Positions 1 to 10,919 of a DNA stretch of 64,000 nt are shown piece by piece; position 1 is the stretch's first letter, and each line of letters starts with the position of its first letter. The notes beneath the pieces were generated by a model. That model was not told where the DNA came from and ran no database searches. It saw only the letters and a list, made by a program, of their open reading frames with translations. Source of the DNA: Cordilura impudica (taxonomy: Eukaryota; Arthropoda; Insecta; Diptera; Scathophagidae); contig OY821518.1 in NCBI GenBank assembly GCA_963682025.1, forward strand, positions 31,514,032 to 31,578,031, written 5' to 3'. Both the position numbers and the translations under genes were made by a program.

Positions 1-443
1 CACAACACAAGTTGTACACATCGTGTGATACATATGAAACATTGTTTATATACAATACATGAGGAAAGTCACATGTACATTTTTCAATTAGAACAGGTTC
101 TATTTTTGCATGACAAACATATGAAAATACAACACTGCTTGTGGCGAAAGAAAAACAGAGTAAATTATAAAGATTAATATTGAAAGAAAAATAAATTGTT
201 TAATATTAATTAACAATTAATAAATATATAATTTTTTTTCAACAAAAAATTTTTGTAAATTCACAAATTAAATCAGCTGTTGTTTACATTTAGAGGTTAT
301 GTCATACGGAAATACATATGCACGTGTGATAGCAAAAATTATGAATCGTATGTAAAAGACAATTTTGACAGACATGAGGAATTTCATATGGATAAAAAAA
401 AGTGATAGTACATATGTAAAAAACACATCGTGTAATAGCACCT
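1..443. mobile_element. MITE, left copy (truncated by window edge)
   Basis: This stretch is the reverse complement of most of the MITE at 3833-4295. Its visible terminus reads ...CACATCGTGTAATAGCACCT, followed by TTA at 444-446, which fits a 3-bp TWA target duplication as made by PIF/Harbinger-type elements. The other terminus lies outside the window. No coding capacity is visible. Family assignment is inferred only from terminal repeats and target site. Confidence 0.6.
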
Positions 444-1167
444 TTAGTGCAAACAACAATAGCTGTCGATATATTTTGCCATTGTCGGATCGTTGAAATT
501 TACAGAATCGGACTACAGAAAACATTAATTTAAATTCAATGAATTTTATAAAACCACAAATGATATTTAAGAATTGCGAACATAAAAATTGTTACATAAA
601 TAAACGCAATTTGATGAGAATGTTATTTTTTATATATAAATTTTCACAATTTCTTTTGGATGAATATTTGAAGTTCTTCAGAAAATAAAGATAACAAATT
701 ATTTTATTTATAATTTTTGCGATATTTGGTTTTTTGCGTTTGGCATCCCTAATTTAATTATTTATTATTATAAATTTATTCTCTATGTTTTCCAAATATG
801 GCAATATTTTTTTGAAAAAAAAAGTTGAGAGAGCTTTTTTCAGTTATTATTTTGTTACTCCATCCCACCTACATACATATATGGCCGCAATGAAGAAATA
901 TTTGGCCAGTTAAAAGCCAAAAAAGCACGATTTAATGCATATAGCCACCCTACAGAACCATTACCTTTGCAATGGAGGTTAGGGCGAGCTATTTAATTAG
1001 CAAAAACTAAATTAAACGAGAAGTTATGTCATATAACCGGAAACGCATGCTTATAGGAAATGCATGCATATTTTTCCAACATTTTGTTTACATTTATCAT
1101 CAATTCTCAAACTGAGGTGGAGGGTATCAAAGATTCGGCACAGCCGAATTTAACACTCTTACTTGTT
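444..1167 (-). repeat. Family C repeat, inverted copy (C0)
   Basis: Reads as the reverse complement of 2034-2830: the reversed sequence begins AACAAGTAAGAGTGTTAAAT at 1167 and contains the same CGGCTGTGCCGAA-like palindrome and the same long AT-rich body. With C1 it forms a pair of inverted copies whose 5' ends face each other across 866 bp. A MITE abuts it at 443. No open frame is credible. Confidence 0.7.
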
Positions 1168-2033
1168 TTTAAATAGAAGCTTCAGCTTCAGGTATTGGAC
1201 TATCTTCTTGATAAATTTTTTTTAGAAAAATGTTTTAGAAATATTTTTAACATTTTTTTAAAATAAATATAGAGTTTCAAAGTGTTATTGGGTGAGATTG
1301 GGTAAAACTGTTTCCATAGTAAATTACTATGGGGTTTCAGCTTGTGGATTCCAAAAATAAAACATTTGGCGTATATTTGCAATAACGCAAATTATATTTA
1401 ACTTTCTTTTAAAAATCCCCAGTTTCAAATCAAAATATGCTGCAAACGCACTAGCTAATACTTGTTCATAGTTTTGGTTTCTTGTTTTGTCTTTTTTTTT
1501 CATTACTGTAATTTTTGTTATTGCTGTTGTAAATATCTAATATATGTAATATATGAAAAACTTATTTTAATGATCATGTATAGTAGAGTGGGATGAAAAA
1601 TGAATAAGTAATGATAAGACAAATTGTGGAAAACTATTTAAATTGCAATAAAAGTTCCTGCTTTGCGAAGTGCCATTAAATCAACCTGTGCCTTCTATAA
1701 ATACTTGTCCTGTGATAAATGCTGGTCAAATCGTTTCGCTGAGCGCTGTTCCTCCAAAAAAAAACTGTTTTTATCTCGCGTTTAGCGATTGAAACTACTG
1801 CTGAAGATGTCGATGCCTTTGTTAGATCTAAGTTGGGCCAAAAAGCAGAACATTCGACATATAAGTTTGTTTTTTTTTCTCAACCTAGATCTATCACATC
1901 CTCTAAAATTACCGTTTCTTATGATCTTTTTAATCGTAATTTTGGCCTGAAAATACATTGGTTCGAGAATATATATTTAGACAAAATTCTAACAATATTG
2001 GCCGCCTTCCTCAAACTGATTCAAATGTTCCAA
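1168..2033 (+). pseudogene. LINE ORF1 remnant (5' part of split jockey-like element)
   Basis: Around 1740-2030 the translation, with at least two frameshifts, gives KKKLFLSRL, ETTAEDVDAFVRSKLG and LVREYI...NNIGRLPQTDSNV. This resembles the C-terminal part of the ORF1 protein of insect jockey/I-group LINEs. The reading is cut at 2033 by the family C repeat, and the endonuclease of ORF2 resumes right after that repeat at about 6300. The two pieces are therefore probably one LINE split by an insertion. Nothing clear was recognised in 1168-1590. Confidence 0.5.
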
Positions 2034-3832
2034 AACAAGTAAGAGTGTTAAATTCGGCTGTGCCGAATCTTTGATACCCTCCACCTCGGTTTGAGTATTG
2101 ATAATAAATGTAAACAAAATATTGGAAAAAGTAAACAATTTGTTAAACTTAATACCAAATTATTTCAGAAAATTCTTTGTGTTGGTTTTCGTCTTTTCTA
2201 TTATTTCGGATTTATTTCGGTGTTTGCTTTTTGGTCATAGTGGTTGCTGATCGCCATGCATTTAGGTTATATACCTATATACATGCGTTTCCGGTTATAT
2301 GACATAACTTCCCGTTTAATTTAGTTTTTGCTAATTAAATAGCTCGCCCTAACCTCCAATGCAAAGGTAATGGTTGTGTAGAGTGGCTATATGCATTACA
2401 TCGTGCTAATTGGAGATGGCTGTATAGTTTCTTTTAACTGGCCAAATATTTCTTCATTGTAACCAAAAAAAAAGCTCTCTCAACTTTTTTTAAAATATTG
2501 CCATATTTTGAAAACATAGAGAATAAATTTATAATAATAAATAATCAAATTAGTGATGCCAAACGCAAAAAACCAAAAGTCCCAAACATTTTAAATAAAA
2601 TAATTTTCATCCACAAAAAATTGTGAAAATTTATATATAAAAAATAACATTCTCATCAAATTACGTTTACTTATGTAACAATTTTTATGTTAACAATTCT
2701 TAAATATCATTTGAGGTTTTCTTAAATTCATTGAATTTAAATTAATATTTTTTGTAGTGCGATTCTGTAAATTTCAAATTCAACGATCTGACAATCGCAA
2801 AATATATCGACAGCTATTGTTGTTGCACTAAGGATTAAGTGATTCACTAAGTACATACATCTTAACGACAATCGACAAATCTGTTTTTCTATTTATTTAA
2901 ATTGTAAACTAGTGGCACCTCTGTCAAAATAAGCGAAAAACACAAAGAATAGAAAAAACAAATTACTTCGTGTTTGACAGGATGATTTTATGTTTATGTT
3001 TAATATCTTTATTTTTTTTTTACTAATATTTCTGTTTATTTATTTGAAAATTAAATAATGAATTGAATATGCTATATAATTTTTTTATTTATATAAAAAA
3101 GTTTTTAATAAAAGCAAAATATTTTCACTATTTTATGATTTTTATTTATGTATGACGACATTTCAACCTAAAAATTTAAGTTTTTATCGATTGAATAAAT
3201 AACACAAAAATGGTTGTCGTTTAGATAACAACAACAGCTGACTTTAACAATAGCGAATATCGTTTAAAAATTTTACTGATAATTTTGCAATTTTCTTTTT
3301 TTACGATTCGACTATCGTTAAAAGAAGTTACTGATTCGCGGTACTGAAAAGTTATTAATATCTCCTGAATGGCAATATTTTTTTTTTAATGTAAACATTT
3401 TTAAATGTAAACATATTTGGTGTTTTTTTTTTTTGGAATTTAAATTTGTGTTTAACGAATAAAATTTATATATTAAAGATGCAATTGATGTCTTCTAAAT
3501 TTAAAATTATTATTTCCGACGTTTTGATATGATTTTCTGAAATTCAATTAATATTTTCTAATTTACAATTGGAAATTTTAATTTCAGTTTTTATTAGAAT
3601 TGATATTTTCTTAAATTTGAATGGAAAATTTAAAAAGTGCAATTTTGTATTTATGTGAATAATAATGCTTTATTAATTATAAACATTTTTAAAAATTAGA
3701 TGTAATCGCAATCAGATATTTTGTAGGTAAAGCAGAATAATAGTTCTATATAACTATGTAGAACTGTTTTGAAAGCAAAAAAACTCATTGATGAACTCGT
3801 AACTCTATTTTGTAAAGACAACAAAAAGTTAA

Positions 3833-4295
3833 AGGTGCTATTACACGATGTGTTTTTTACATATGTAATGTCACTTTTATCCATATGAAATTCCGCATGT
3901 CTGTCAAAATTGTCTTTTACATACGATTCATAATTTTTGCAATCACACGTGCATATGTATTTCCGTATGACATAACCTCTAAATGTAAACAACAGCAGAT
4001 TTAATTTGTGAATTTACAAAAATTTATTGTTAAAAAAAAGTTATATATTTTTTAATTGTTAATTAATATTAAGCAATTTATTTTTCTTTCAATATTAATC
4101 TTTATAATTTACTCTGTTTTTCTTTCGCCAAAAGCAGTGTTTAATAGAACCTGTTCTAATTGAAAAATGTACATGTGACTTTCCACATGTATTGTACATA
4201 AACAATGTTTCATATGTATCACACGATGTGTACAACTTTTGTTGTGGGAATATTTGACAGTACATATGTAATAAACACATCGTGTAATAGCACCT
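3833..4295 (+). mobile_element. MITE with TAA target duplication
   Basis: 463 bp with terminal inverted repeats of about 40 bp: the left end reads AGGTGCTATTACACGATGTG and the right end is its complement. TAA flanks both sides (3830-3832 and 4296-4298). The 3-bp TWA duplication is typical of PIF/Harbinger elements. A reverse-oriented copy lies at the left window edge. Confidence 0.75.
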
Positions 4296-4793
4296 TAACA
4301 TGCCAAACTTATGTTCATGTTTGTAAAAGAATAATGAAAAAACGTATGAAATAAAAGACCAGCCCGTGTATACTCTTAACATTGTTCTGTATGATATCTA
4401 GTTGAAAATATTGACATTCATGTTAAAATAGAAATAACTATTGCAAAGCTAATTAGAACAAAAATTGTGGCGCCATCTACTGTGGCATAGTCACGCTGAG
4501 CAAAATGAAATGACACTCTGTTAATGCAAAAGAAATGTATTTTCCCCACAACAAAATATTGCAGAATTTTATGTAAATAAAATAATATACCTATTTATTT
4601 CTAACATGCAGTTACTATGAATATACATATATACATACATATATATAATATATGTATATTATTTGTATTATTTAATATGTGTATGTATGTATATGTAAAT
4701 ATTACACACAAAAAATACAACATCAAACGTTATTTTTGTGTTTTTCTCTTTAAATAAATTAATACATAAATTTTTTTTGCTAAATTTACATTT

Positions 4794-5420
4794 GGGCAAT
4801 TCATAACAGGTGTTGTATATTGTATGTTGTATTGAAATACACAATACAATCATTTGTTGTGAACACTCAGTTGTATTTTCATATTGTAAAATGCTTTCTT
4901 TAGTAATTTTCGATCCAACGAGGAAAGATCGCTTCGTCGCTTCTGCTATTTTGTATAAGAGAAAACACTTGTCAGTGTTTGCTTTTTGGTCGTGAGATCT
5001 ACCCTGGAGTTTTAGTTACGTACCTCTTGCATTTTAATTTATAATGAAAAAAAAAAAAAATGTTAAAATGTTTTGGTTGGTACTGAAAGAGAAAATACAT
5101 ACTAAAAATATAAACATTAATTTTTATATAAATAAACTTATCGGTGTATTTGCGTTATCTGCATTATTTGCCATATTTTACTTTATTATTATTTATGCAG
5201 ATAAAATTCTATGTATTTGTTTTTTCTTTTTCATAAAAACTGGCATTCACTTGCAACTGATATGTTATGATACAATATACAACATTTACTAAACATAGCA
5301 AATGAAGTTGGATCGTGTATCAGATTTTTCAGTGAAAATTACCAACAACAATTTTACACTATTGTAAAGTGATACACGATACAACAGATACAACGATACA
5401 TTACCTATTGTGAATTGCCC
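4794..5420. mobile_element. MITE with GGGCAATTC terminal repeats
   Basis: The left end GGGCAATTCATAACAGG is matched in reverse by the right end CCTATTGTGAATTGCCC. Inside, both subterminal regions carry ACAATA/GTATTGT-rich sequence that could extend the hairpin. No clear target duplication was resolved. It contains no convincing gene; short open frames inside are AT-rich chance frames. Confidence 0.6.
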
Positions 5421-5783
5421 AATTGTTTTTTTTTTTTTTTATTAACAACTAGGTATTTTCGCATTATTTGCTTTAGATGTTGATGAATTTTTACTCCCTT
5501 TATATTAACTCGTAGTGTCTGCTTGTCGAAAAAATTTTGGATCGATTTTAACCACTTTCCCGTGACCCAATCGATCTGAAATTTTGCAGGCAGGCTCGTG
5601 GCAATGACACAAATAATCCAACAAATTTTTTTAGTGATGCCAAAACAATGGAAACTTTTAAATTTTTTTACCAGAGTTGATAAAAAAAATGTACAAAGGG
5701 TTTGTTTTTATTATATTATTACCACAACGACCACAAAAACAACAAGTCCAGCTATGACAACAGTGCAACATTTAGAATAACAA

Positions 5784-6136
5784 CAAGAACAACATAGAAA
5801 TATCATGTTTTTCATTTTTTTTTTTACTTTTTCAGAGATTTCCCTGGACCTGCTCCACCGATTTTAATGATTTTTGAAACAGAAATCTTCCCATGAATTT
5901 GGTGAATCATCCTCACTAAAAATGATCACCCTAGCTATCCTATTGAGGGCGTGATCGTGACAAGAACAACGTAGAAAATTATATTTTTTTCAAGACTTTT
6001 TTTAGTTCTTCATTCAAATCTCGTGCCCTAATCGACCGATTTGGACGATTTTAAATAGCAAACTTCTCAGGATGTTAGTAAATCATTTTTTATGTCAACG
6101 AGTACCCTAGCTGCCCGATTGATGCCGTCATCGTGA
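5784..6136 (+). repeat. 177-bp tandem duplication near C1 3' end
   Basis: Two diverged units begin CAAGAACAACRTAGAAA at 5784 and 5961. Each continues through a poly-T tract, a CACCGATTT/CGACCGATTT motif, an ACCCTAGCT motif and GYCRTCATCGTGA or GGGCGTGATCGTGA. This is a repeat-internal duplication with no gene. Confidence 0.6.
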
Positions 6137-6296
6137 TTTCCACAGACGAACAGACGGACATCGCTATATCAACTCCGGTTGTTATAAGGATCACAAATAT
6201 ATATATTTTATGGGGTCCAAAATTTTTTTTCTAATTATTACAAACGGAATGACAAACTTATATATACCCTCTGCACACTGGAGTGGAGGGTATAAA

Positions 6297-8806
6297 AACT
6301 AAAAGATCTTACTGGTGAAAATATTTCATTAGTTTACCAAAACGTTCGTGGTCTGAGAACTAAACTGTCAACTTTATATATTGAAAGTTTCAACATAAGT
6401 CTTCATATTATCGTATTTACTGAAACTTGGCTTAGTCATACCTTTTTAAATACTGAAATATTTTGCAATAAATATAATATTTTTAGACGTGACCGTTGCA
6501 ATAAGATGAATGGCGGTGGCGTTCTTATTGCTGTCTCAAGTATCTTATCATCTGAGGTTTTGTTAATTGATTCCTCTTTAAACATCGAATTCGTTGCAGT
6601 TTTAAATACAAATTAAATACAATCATAAAAAAATATTTTTTACTTGCTCATACATCCCTCCATCGTCTCCGCAGTCTTTATATGTTAGACATGGAGAAGC
6701 TATTAAATCTGTTCTACGTTCTGCGAATCCGTATGACTCTGTTATTGTTCTTGGAGATATCAATTTGCCTTCAATTTCGTGGAAGTTCTTACCTGAAGAA
6801 AAATACTTTGTTCCGACTAAATCAAATGATAAATGTGATGAGCTTTTTAATATTTTTTTTTTGATTTCCATCTTTTTCAATTAAATGGAATTCTTAATGA
6901 TCATTCAAAATTATTGGATTTAATATTTGTTAATGAAGTTACTGAATGTTTTACGAAGCGATCAAACCCTATTTCTATTCCTGAAGATGGATATCACCTT
7001 ACTATTGAAGTAAATATATCCATTCCATCTGGATTTGTAGACACACCTAAAAAAGTGTTAAATTTTTTTGTTTCGCTCAAACGAATTACACTATGTTTAA
7101 TGAACTTATAAATAATACAAACTGGCATGATTTATTATCGTTATCTACTGGTACAACTCGTGCCATTGATCAAATGACTGAAGCTTTCTATAACAAGATG
7201 TATTCTTTTATTGAGTCATGTGTTCCTAAAAAATTTTTGAAAAACCTTTCTGGACCGCCTTGGAATACTAGGAAACTGGCTAGTATCAAGAATAAAAAAA
7301 AATAAATATTACAAAAAATATAAGAAAACTGGATCTCTTGTTGATCATGGAAAATACTCCATTTGTCGTGCCGAATATAATACTCTGAATAATTCATGTT
7401 ATTTACACTATTTGAACAAAATAAAAAATAATTTTAAACGAAATCCGAAGTCATTCTACAAATTTGTTAACTCTAAGAGAAAAACTAAGGGCTATCCTGC
7501 TGTTATGAAATTTCTACATAATGAATCCTGTGATGATACTATTGTATGCAATTTATTTGCTGACTTCTTCTCAACTCCTTACTCCGATGCAACTTATGAT
7601 GATTCTAATATCTGCTCATATTCACTGACTGCTACTCAAATTATATCCATTCCTTCTCTTGCTATATCTGTTGTTTCTAATGAATTGAAAAAACTTAAAT
7701 TTTCCTGTAACAGTGGTCCAGATAAAATTCAAATCTTTACGCAAAGTGGATATATTCTTATTTAACCAATAGAACACAAAAAGTATGTTTTAAAAATGTT
7801 ACTTCAAAGCCGATAGATGTAATGTCGGGAGTACCACAAGACAGCCATCTTGGACCGCTTCTTTTTTCTTTGTATATAAACGATCTTCCGAATGTTATTC
7901 GTTTTTCAAACATCTTGATGTATGCGGATGATGTCAAAATTTTCTGCTGTTATAATCAACTCTCTGATCATGTTTTTCTCCAAAATGATTTGAATTCATT
8001 TTATTATTGGTGTAATTTAAATTTAATGGAGCTAAACCTTAAAAAGTGTGAACATATGCGTTTCGTCAGAAAGAGGCCGATATCTGTCAACTATGTGCTG
8101 GGTGATTATTGTCTCGATAAAGTAGATAACTTTATAGATCTTGGTGTTTTATTGGATCATAAACTGACCTTTATTCCTCATATAACAATTACTGTCAACA
8201 AAGCCAGAGGTGTACTTGGTTTCATAAAACGTTGGGCTAAAGAGTTTAATGATCCCTATGTCACCAAAACTTTATATATGTACGTCACTTGTGAGACCTA
8301 TCCTGGAATATGCTTCTATAATTTGGGACCCAATCTACCAAATTTATGCCTTTTGTTTTGTCTTCGCAGTTTAAATTTCAATCCAAGTAATCTTCCATCC
8401 TATACCAGCAGACTTGCCCTTATTAAGCTACCAACTTTAAAAAGCCGGAGAACTATGCTAAATGTTTCATTTCTTCTTAATATAATTAATGGTGATGTTT
8501 ATTCTGGTTTCCTGATTAACAATATATCATTCAACATTCCTCAACGACCAACGCGTTACTTCTCACCTTTATCTGTACAGTTCTATAGAGCTAATTATGC
8601 AAATGCAGACCCTCTCAGGAGAATTTAATGAACTTTATAGATTTATTGATTTCTCATTAAATACTAATCTAATTAAAAGTAAAATAATATGCTTTCTAAA
8701 TTCATGAATATTTATGTGCTAAAATTAATTTTAAAATGTTTTTCTTTGTAAATAGTCTGTAAGGATTACCAATATACGAATAAATAAATAAATAAATAAA
8801 TAAATA
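6297..8806 (+). pseudogene. Jockey-like LINE ORF2: endonuclease and reverse transcriptase, degraded
   Basis: The endonuclease begins near 6317 with LVYQNVRGLRTKL and TETWLSH followed by GGGVLIAVSS, the signatures of the apurinic-type LINE endonuclease. A linker region follows (7093-7765) with a NSGPDKI motif. A deletion removes the middle of the RT. The frame then continues with SGVPQDSHLGPLLF and YADDVKIF at about 7822-7950, the RT catalytic core. The frame ends at 8628, and a 3' tail of (AATA)n closes the element near 8806. Several frameshifts and stops make it inactive. The same 3' UTR (TAGTCTGTAAGGAT) recurs in reverse at 14932-15000. Confidence 0.8.
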
Positions 8807-9019
8807 CAAATGCATTATATTTAATAAAAATCGCTACTATTACTTTACTTTACAAATTGAAGAAAACAGTAAGTCTCAATATTACAAATTGTGGAATAGC
8901 ATTTTTTAGTTTAACATACTTAAAATATCTTAACCCTGGTACGTTTTTACATTTTGATTTTCAGTCCAGTCTAACGTAAAATCCCAAATAGAAATAAAAA
9001 AAAATACTGTCAAAGTCCT

Positions 9020-9291
9020 ACTCAGTGATGTCCTACTACGGATCGTTGACCAACCGAAGCCAGGCTTTGAAAACTCTAATGATGGATAAAGAATTGATAG
9101 AATGAATGCATGTGTTACATATTGTTGTATCTTGTGGACAAGAGACATTTCGTTAAGCTCTACCCGTGGTTTTATATGCCTCCCACATTCCATAAATTTT
9201 TTATTTACGGTCCAGAAATAGTAGCACATGCATTATTGCCAATTGGCCAAGTATCTGAGGAAGCTCAAGAAGTTCGAAACAAAGACTATTC
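9020..9291 (+). pseudogene. Fragment of an insect transposon-associated hypothetical protein
   Basis: The translation, with frameshifts, gives IVDQPKPGFENSNDG, then YPWFYMPPTFHKFFIYG and then LPIGQVSEEAQEVRNKDY. I recognise this from memory as a repetitive uncharacterised protein family abundant in insect and hydra genomes; its superfamily is not assigned here. The fragment is cut at about 9291, where the Penelope-like frame begins, so that element probably inserted here or was joined by rearrangement. No catalytic domain is present. Confidence 0.45.
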
Positions 9292-10383
9292 ATATATGAT
9301 GATAAATTATATAATCAGATTTTCGGAATGCCGATGGGAAACCCACTCTCCCCGACTATAGCAGATATTGTTTTAGACAACCTACTTGACGATGCACTTA
9401 CAGAATTAGAAAATAAAAGTATTCACATAAAATACATATCGAAATATGTAGATGATATTCTAGCCGTAATCAGATTAGACGAAAAAGATGAAATCTTAAA
9501 AACTTTAAACCTTCAACATCCAAAAATTCAATTTACTGTTGAAATTGAATCAAAAGGGGAAATCGCATATTTGGACATGAAACTTCGACGAACTACCAAC
9601 AATATTTCTTTTGATTGGTACACCAAAGAAACGTGTTCAGGCAGAATAATGAATTATAACGCAACTCAGCCGAAAAATCAAATAATAAACACCGCAAAAA
9701 ATCTTATTTATAGAGTACTAAATATTAGCGACAAAAAATATCACACAAATAATATACAAAAAATCACCAAAATATTAATAAACAACAGCTTCCCGAGGAA
9801 AATTACAAATACTATTTTAAATGATACACAAAAACTATTAAACCACAACTCTAATCTTGAACATCAAAACATTAAAGAAAAAGACACAAAGAGTTTTTAC
9901 AGTGTACAATTTATCCCGGGTTTGACAGATAATAAAAGTATTAGAACAACAATGGAAACAAAAAACATCAGATTTGCATACAAACCACACACAACAATAA
10001 ATACAATTTTTTCAAAAACAAAAACTCCAATAGAAAAGCTACAAAAAAGTAATGTTGTATACGAAGTCAAGTGTGAGGGTGATCAAAACAACAGCTGTGA
10101 TCTTATTTATATAGGAACAACTAAAAGAACATTAGAAAAGAGATTAGGAGAACATCAAATGGACATCATAAAAGAGAGAGAAAGCACAGCGTTGTCAAAA
10201 CATGTAATTACAACTGGACACAAAATAAATTTCAATAATACGAAAATACTGGATGTAGAAAAAATAGAAAAAAAGCGGTACACAATTGAAAGCTTACGAA
10301 TTCAAAAGAATATAAATACAACCATGAACCACAAAGAGGACACCCAAAATATTAGTACTAGTTACAGAGTCGCAATAGTTTAG
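9292..10383 (+). pseudogene. Penelope-like retroelement, 3' part (RT end plus GIY-YIG endonuclease)
   Basis: The open frame gives DDKLYNQIFGMPMGNPLSP followed by KYVDDILAV, the palm motifs of Penelope-like reverse transcriptases. Near the C-terminus is DLIYIGTTKRTLEKRLGEHQ, the GIY-YIG endonuclease core, then ALSKHVITTGHKINF. RT plus C-terminal GIY-YIG in one protein is diagnostic for Penelope-like elements. The N-terminal half of the RT is missing, as expected of 5'-truncated copies. What remains (about 364 codons) has no stop, suggesting a young insertion. It would not be functional alone. Confidence 0.9.
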
Positions 10384-10690
10384 AAACATTCTGTGATATT
10401 AATTTTAAGCTAAATGTAATTATACAAATTTGTGTTTTATGTTTGTAATTATACAATTTTGTGTTTTTATGTTTGCTGTGATTTATATTAATAATGTTGT
10501 AATGTGATAAAGTTTAAAATTCTTATTATTGTAAGTTTTTATTGTTCATATTTGTGCAATTATTGTGTGTTAATGTTGTGTTTTTATTTTATTTTATTTA
10601 AATAGACGACCCTTGAAAAAGTAACCAAAAAAGTTACGAAACGTCGGGGAAATATGTGATAAAACTGAGTTTTATTTTACATTTACGAAG
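10384..10690 (+). other. Penelope-like 3' flank with hammerhead-like motif
   Basis: About 220 bp after the stop, 10605-10649 contains a GTAAC/GTTAC stem (10621-10625 and 10633-10637) followed directly by GAAAC and GTC. A GACG upstream can pair with CGTC, and CCC with GGGG. GAAAC-GUC after a short stem is the 3' core of the hammerhead ribozymes reported for Penelope-like elements. The usual CUGAUGA box is not intact here (CTTGAAAA). It is therefore a degenerate candidate rather than a demonstrated ribozyme. Confidence 0.35.
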
Positions 10691-10919
10691 TTAGGCCCAA
10701 TTAGCTTAAAATAATAAATTATTAAAAAAAGAATTAATACTTGGCCAAAAATAAATAAATACGAAAAGATTTTTAAATTTATAGAGAACACTATGCGGGT
10801 AAATGCAGTCGGAAGAAGTCGAATGTAAACATATTTAAGAGGTTTCTACTTAGTTCAGATCCATTACCTTACCGCCAAAAGTAAAAGTTATAAGAAAAAA
10901 TTCATCATATACCACAGAT

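Larger units (their letters stand above)
2034..6296 (+). repeat. Family C repeat, long copy (C1) with nested MITEs
   Basis: Starts AACAAGTAAGAGTGTTAAAT and ends in GGAGTGGAGGGTATAAAA. Near the 3' end is a short CAGACGAACAGACGGACAT tract, the GTCY-type signature seen in fly mini-me/DINE-1-like repeats. The first ~800 bp is matched in reverse by 444-1167. Two MITEs (3833-4295, 4794-5420) and a 177-bp tandem duplication account for much of its length. 2836-3830 has no match in C0 within the window. No protein was recognised. Classification as a Helentron-related non-autonomous repeat is inference. Confidence 0.6.

Noticed and set aside
1168..1200. Minus-strand reading SPIPEAEASI ending in a stop, considered as the missing Snx1 C-terminus (expected ...PEAKAIA).
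   Set aside because: Only a few residues resemble it, there is no BAR helix upstream and no acceptor, and it lies at the border of a repeat inside a LINE remnant.
4810..5292. Short frames inside the GGGCAATTC MITE.
   Set aside because: AT-rich chance frames within a non-coding hairpin element.
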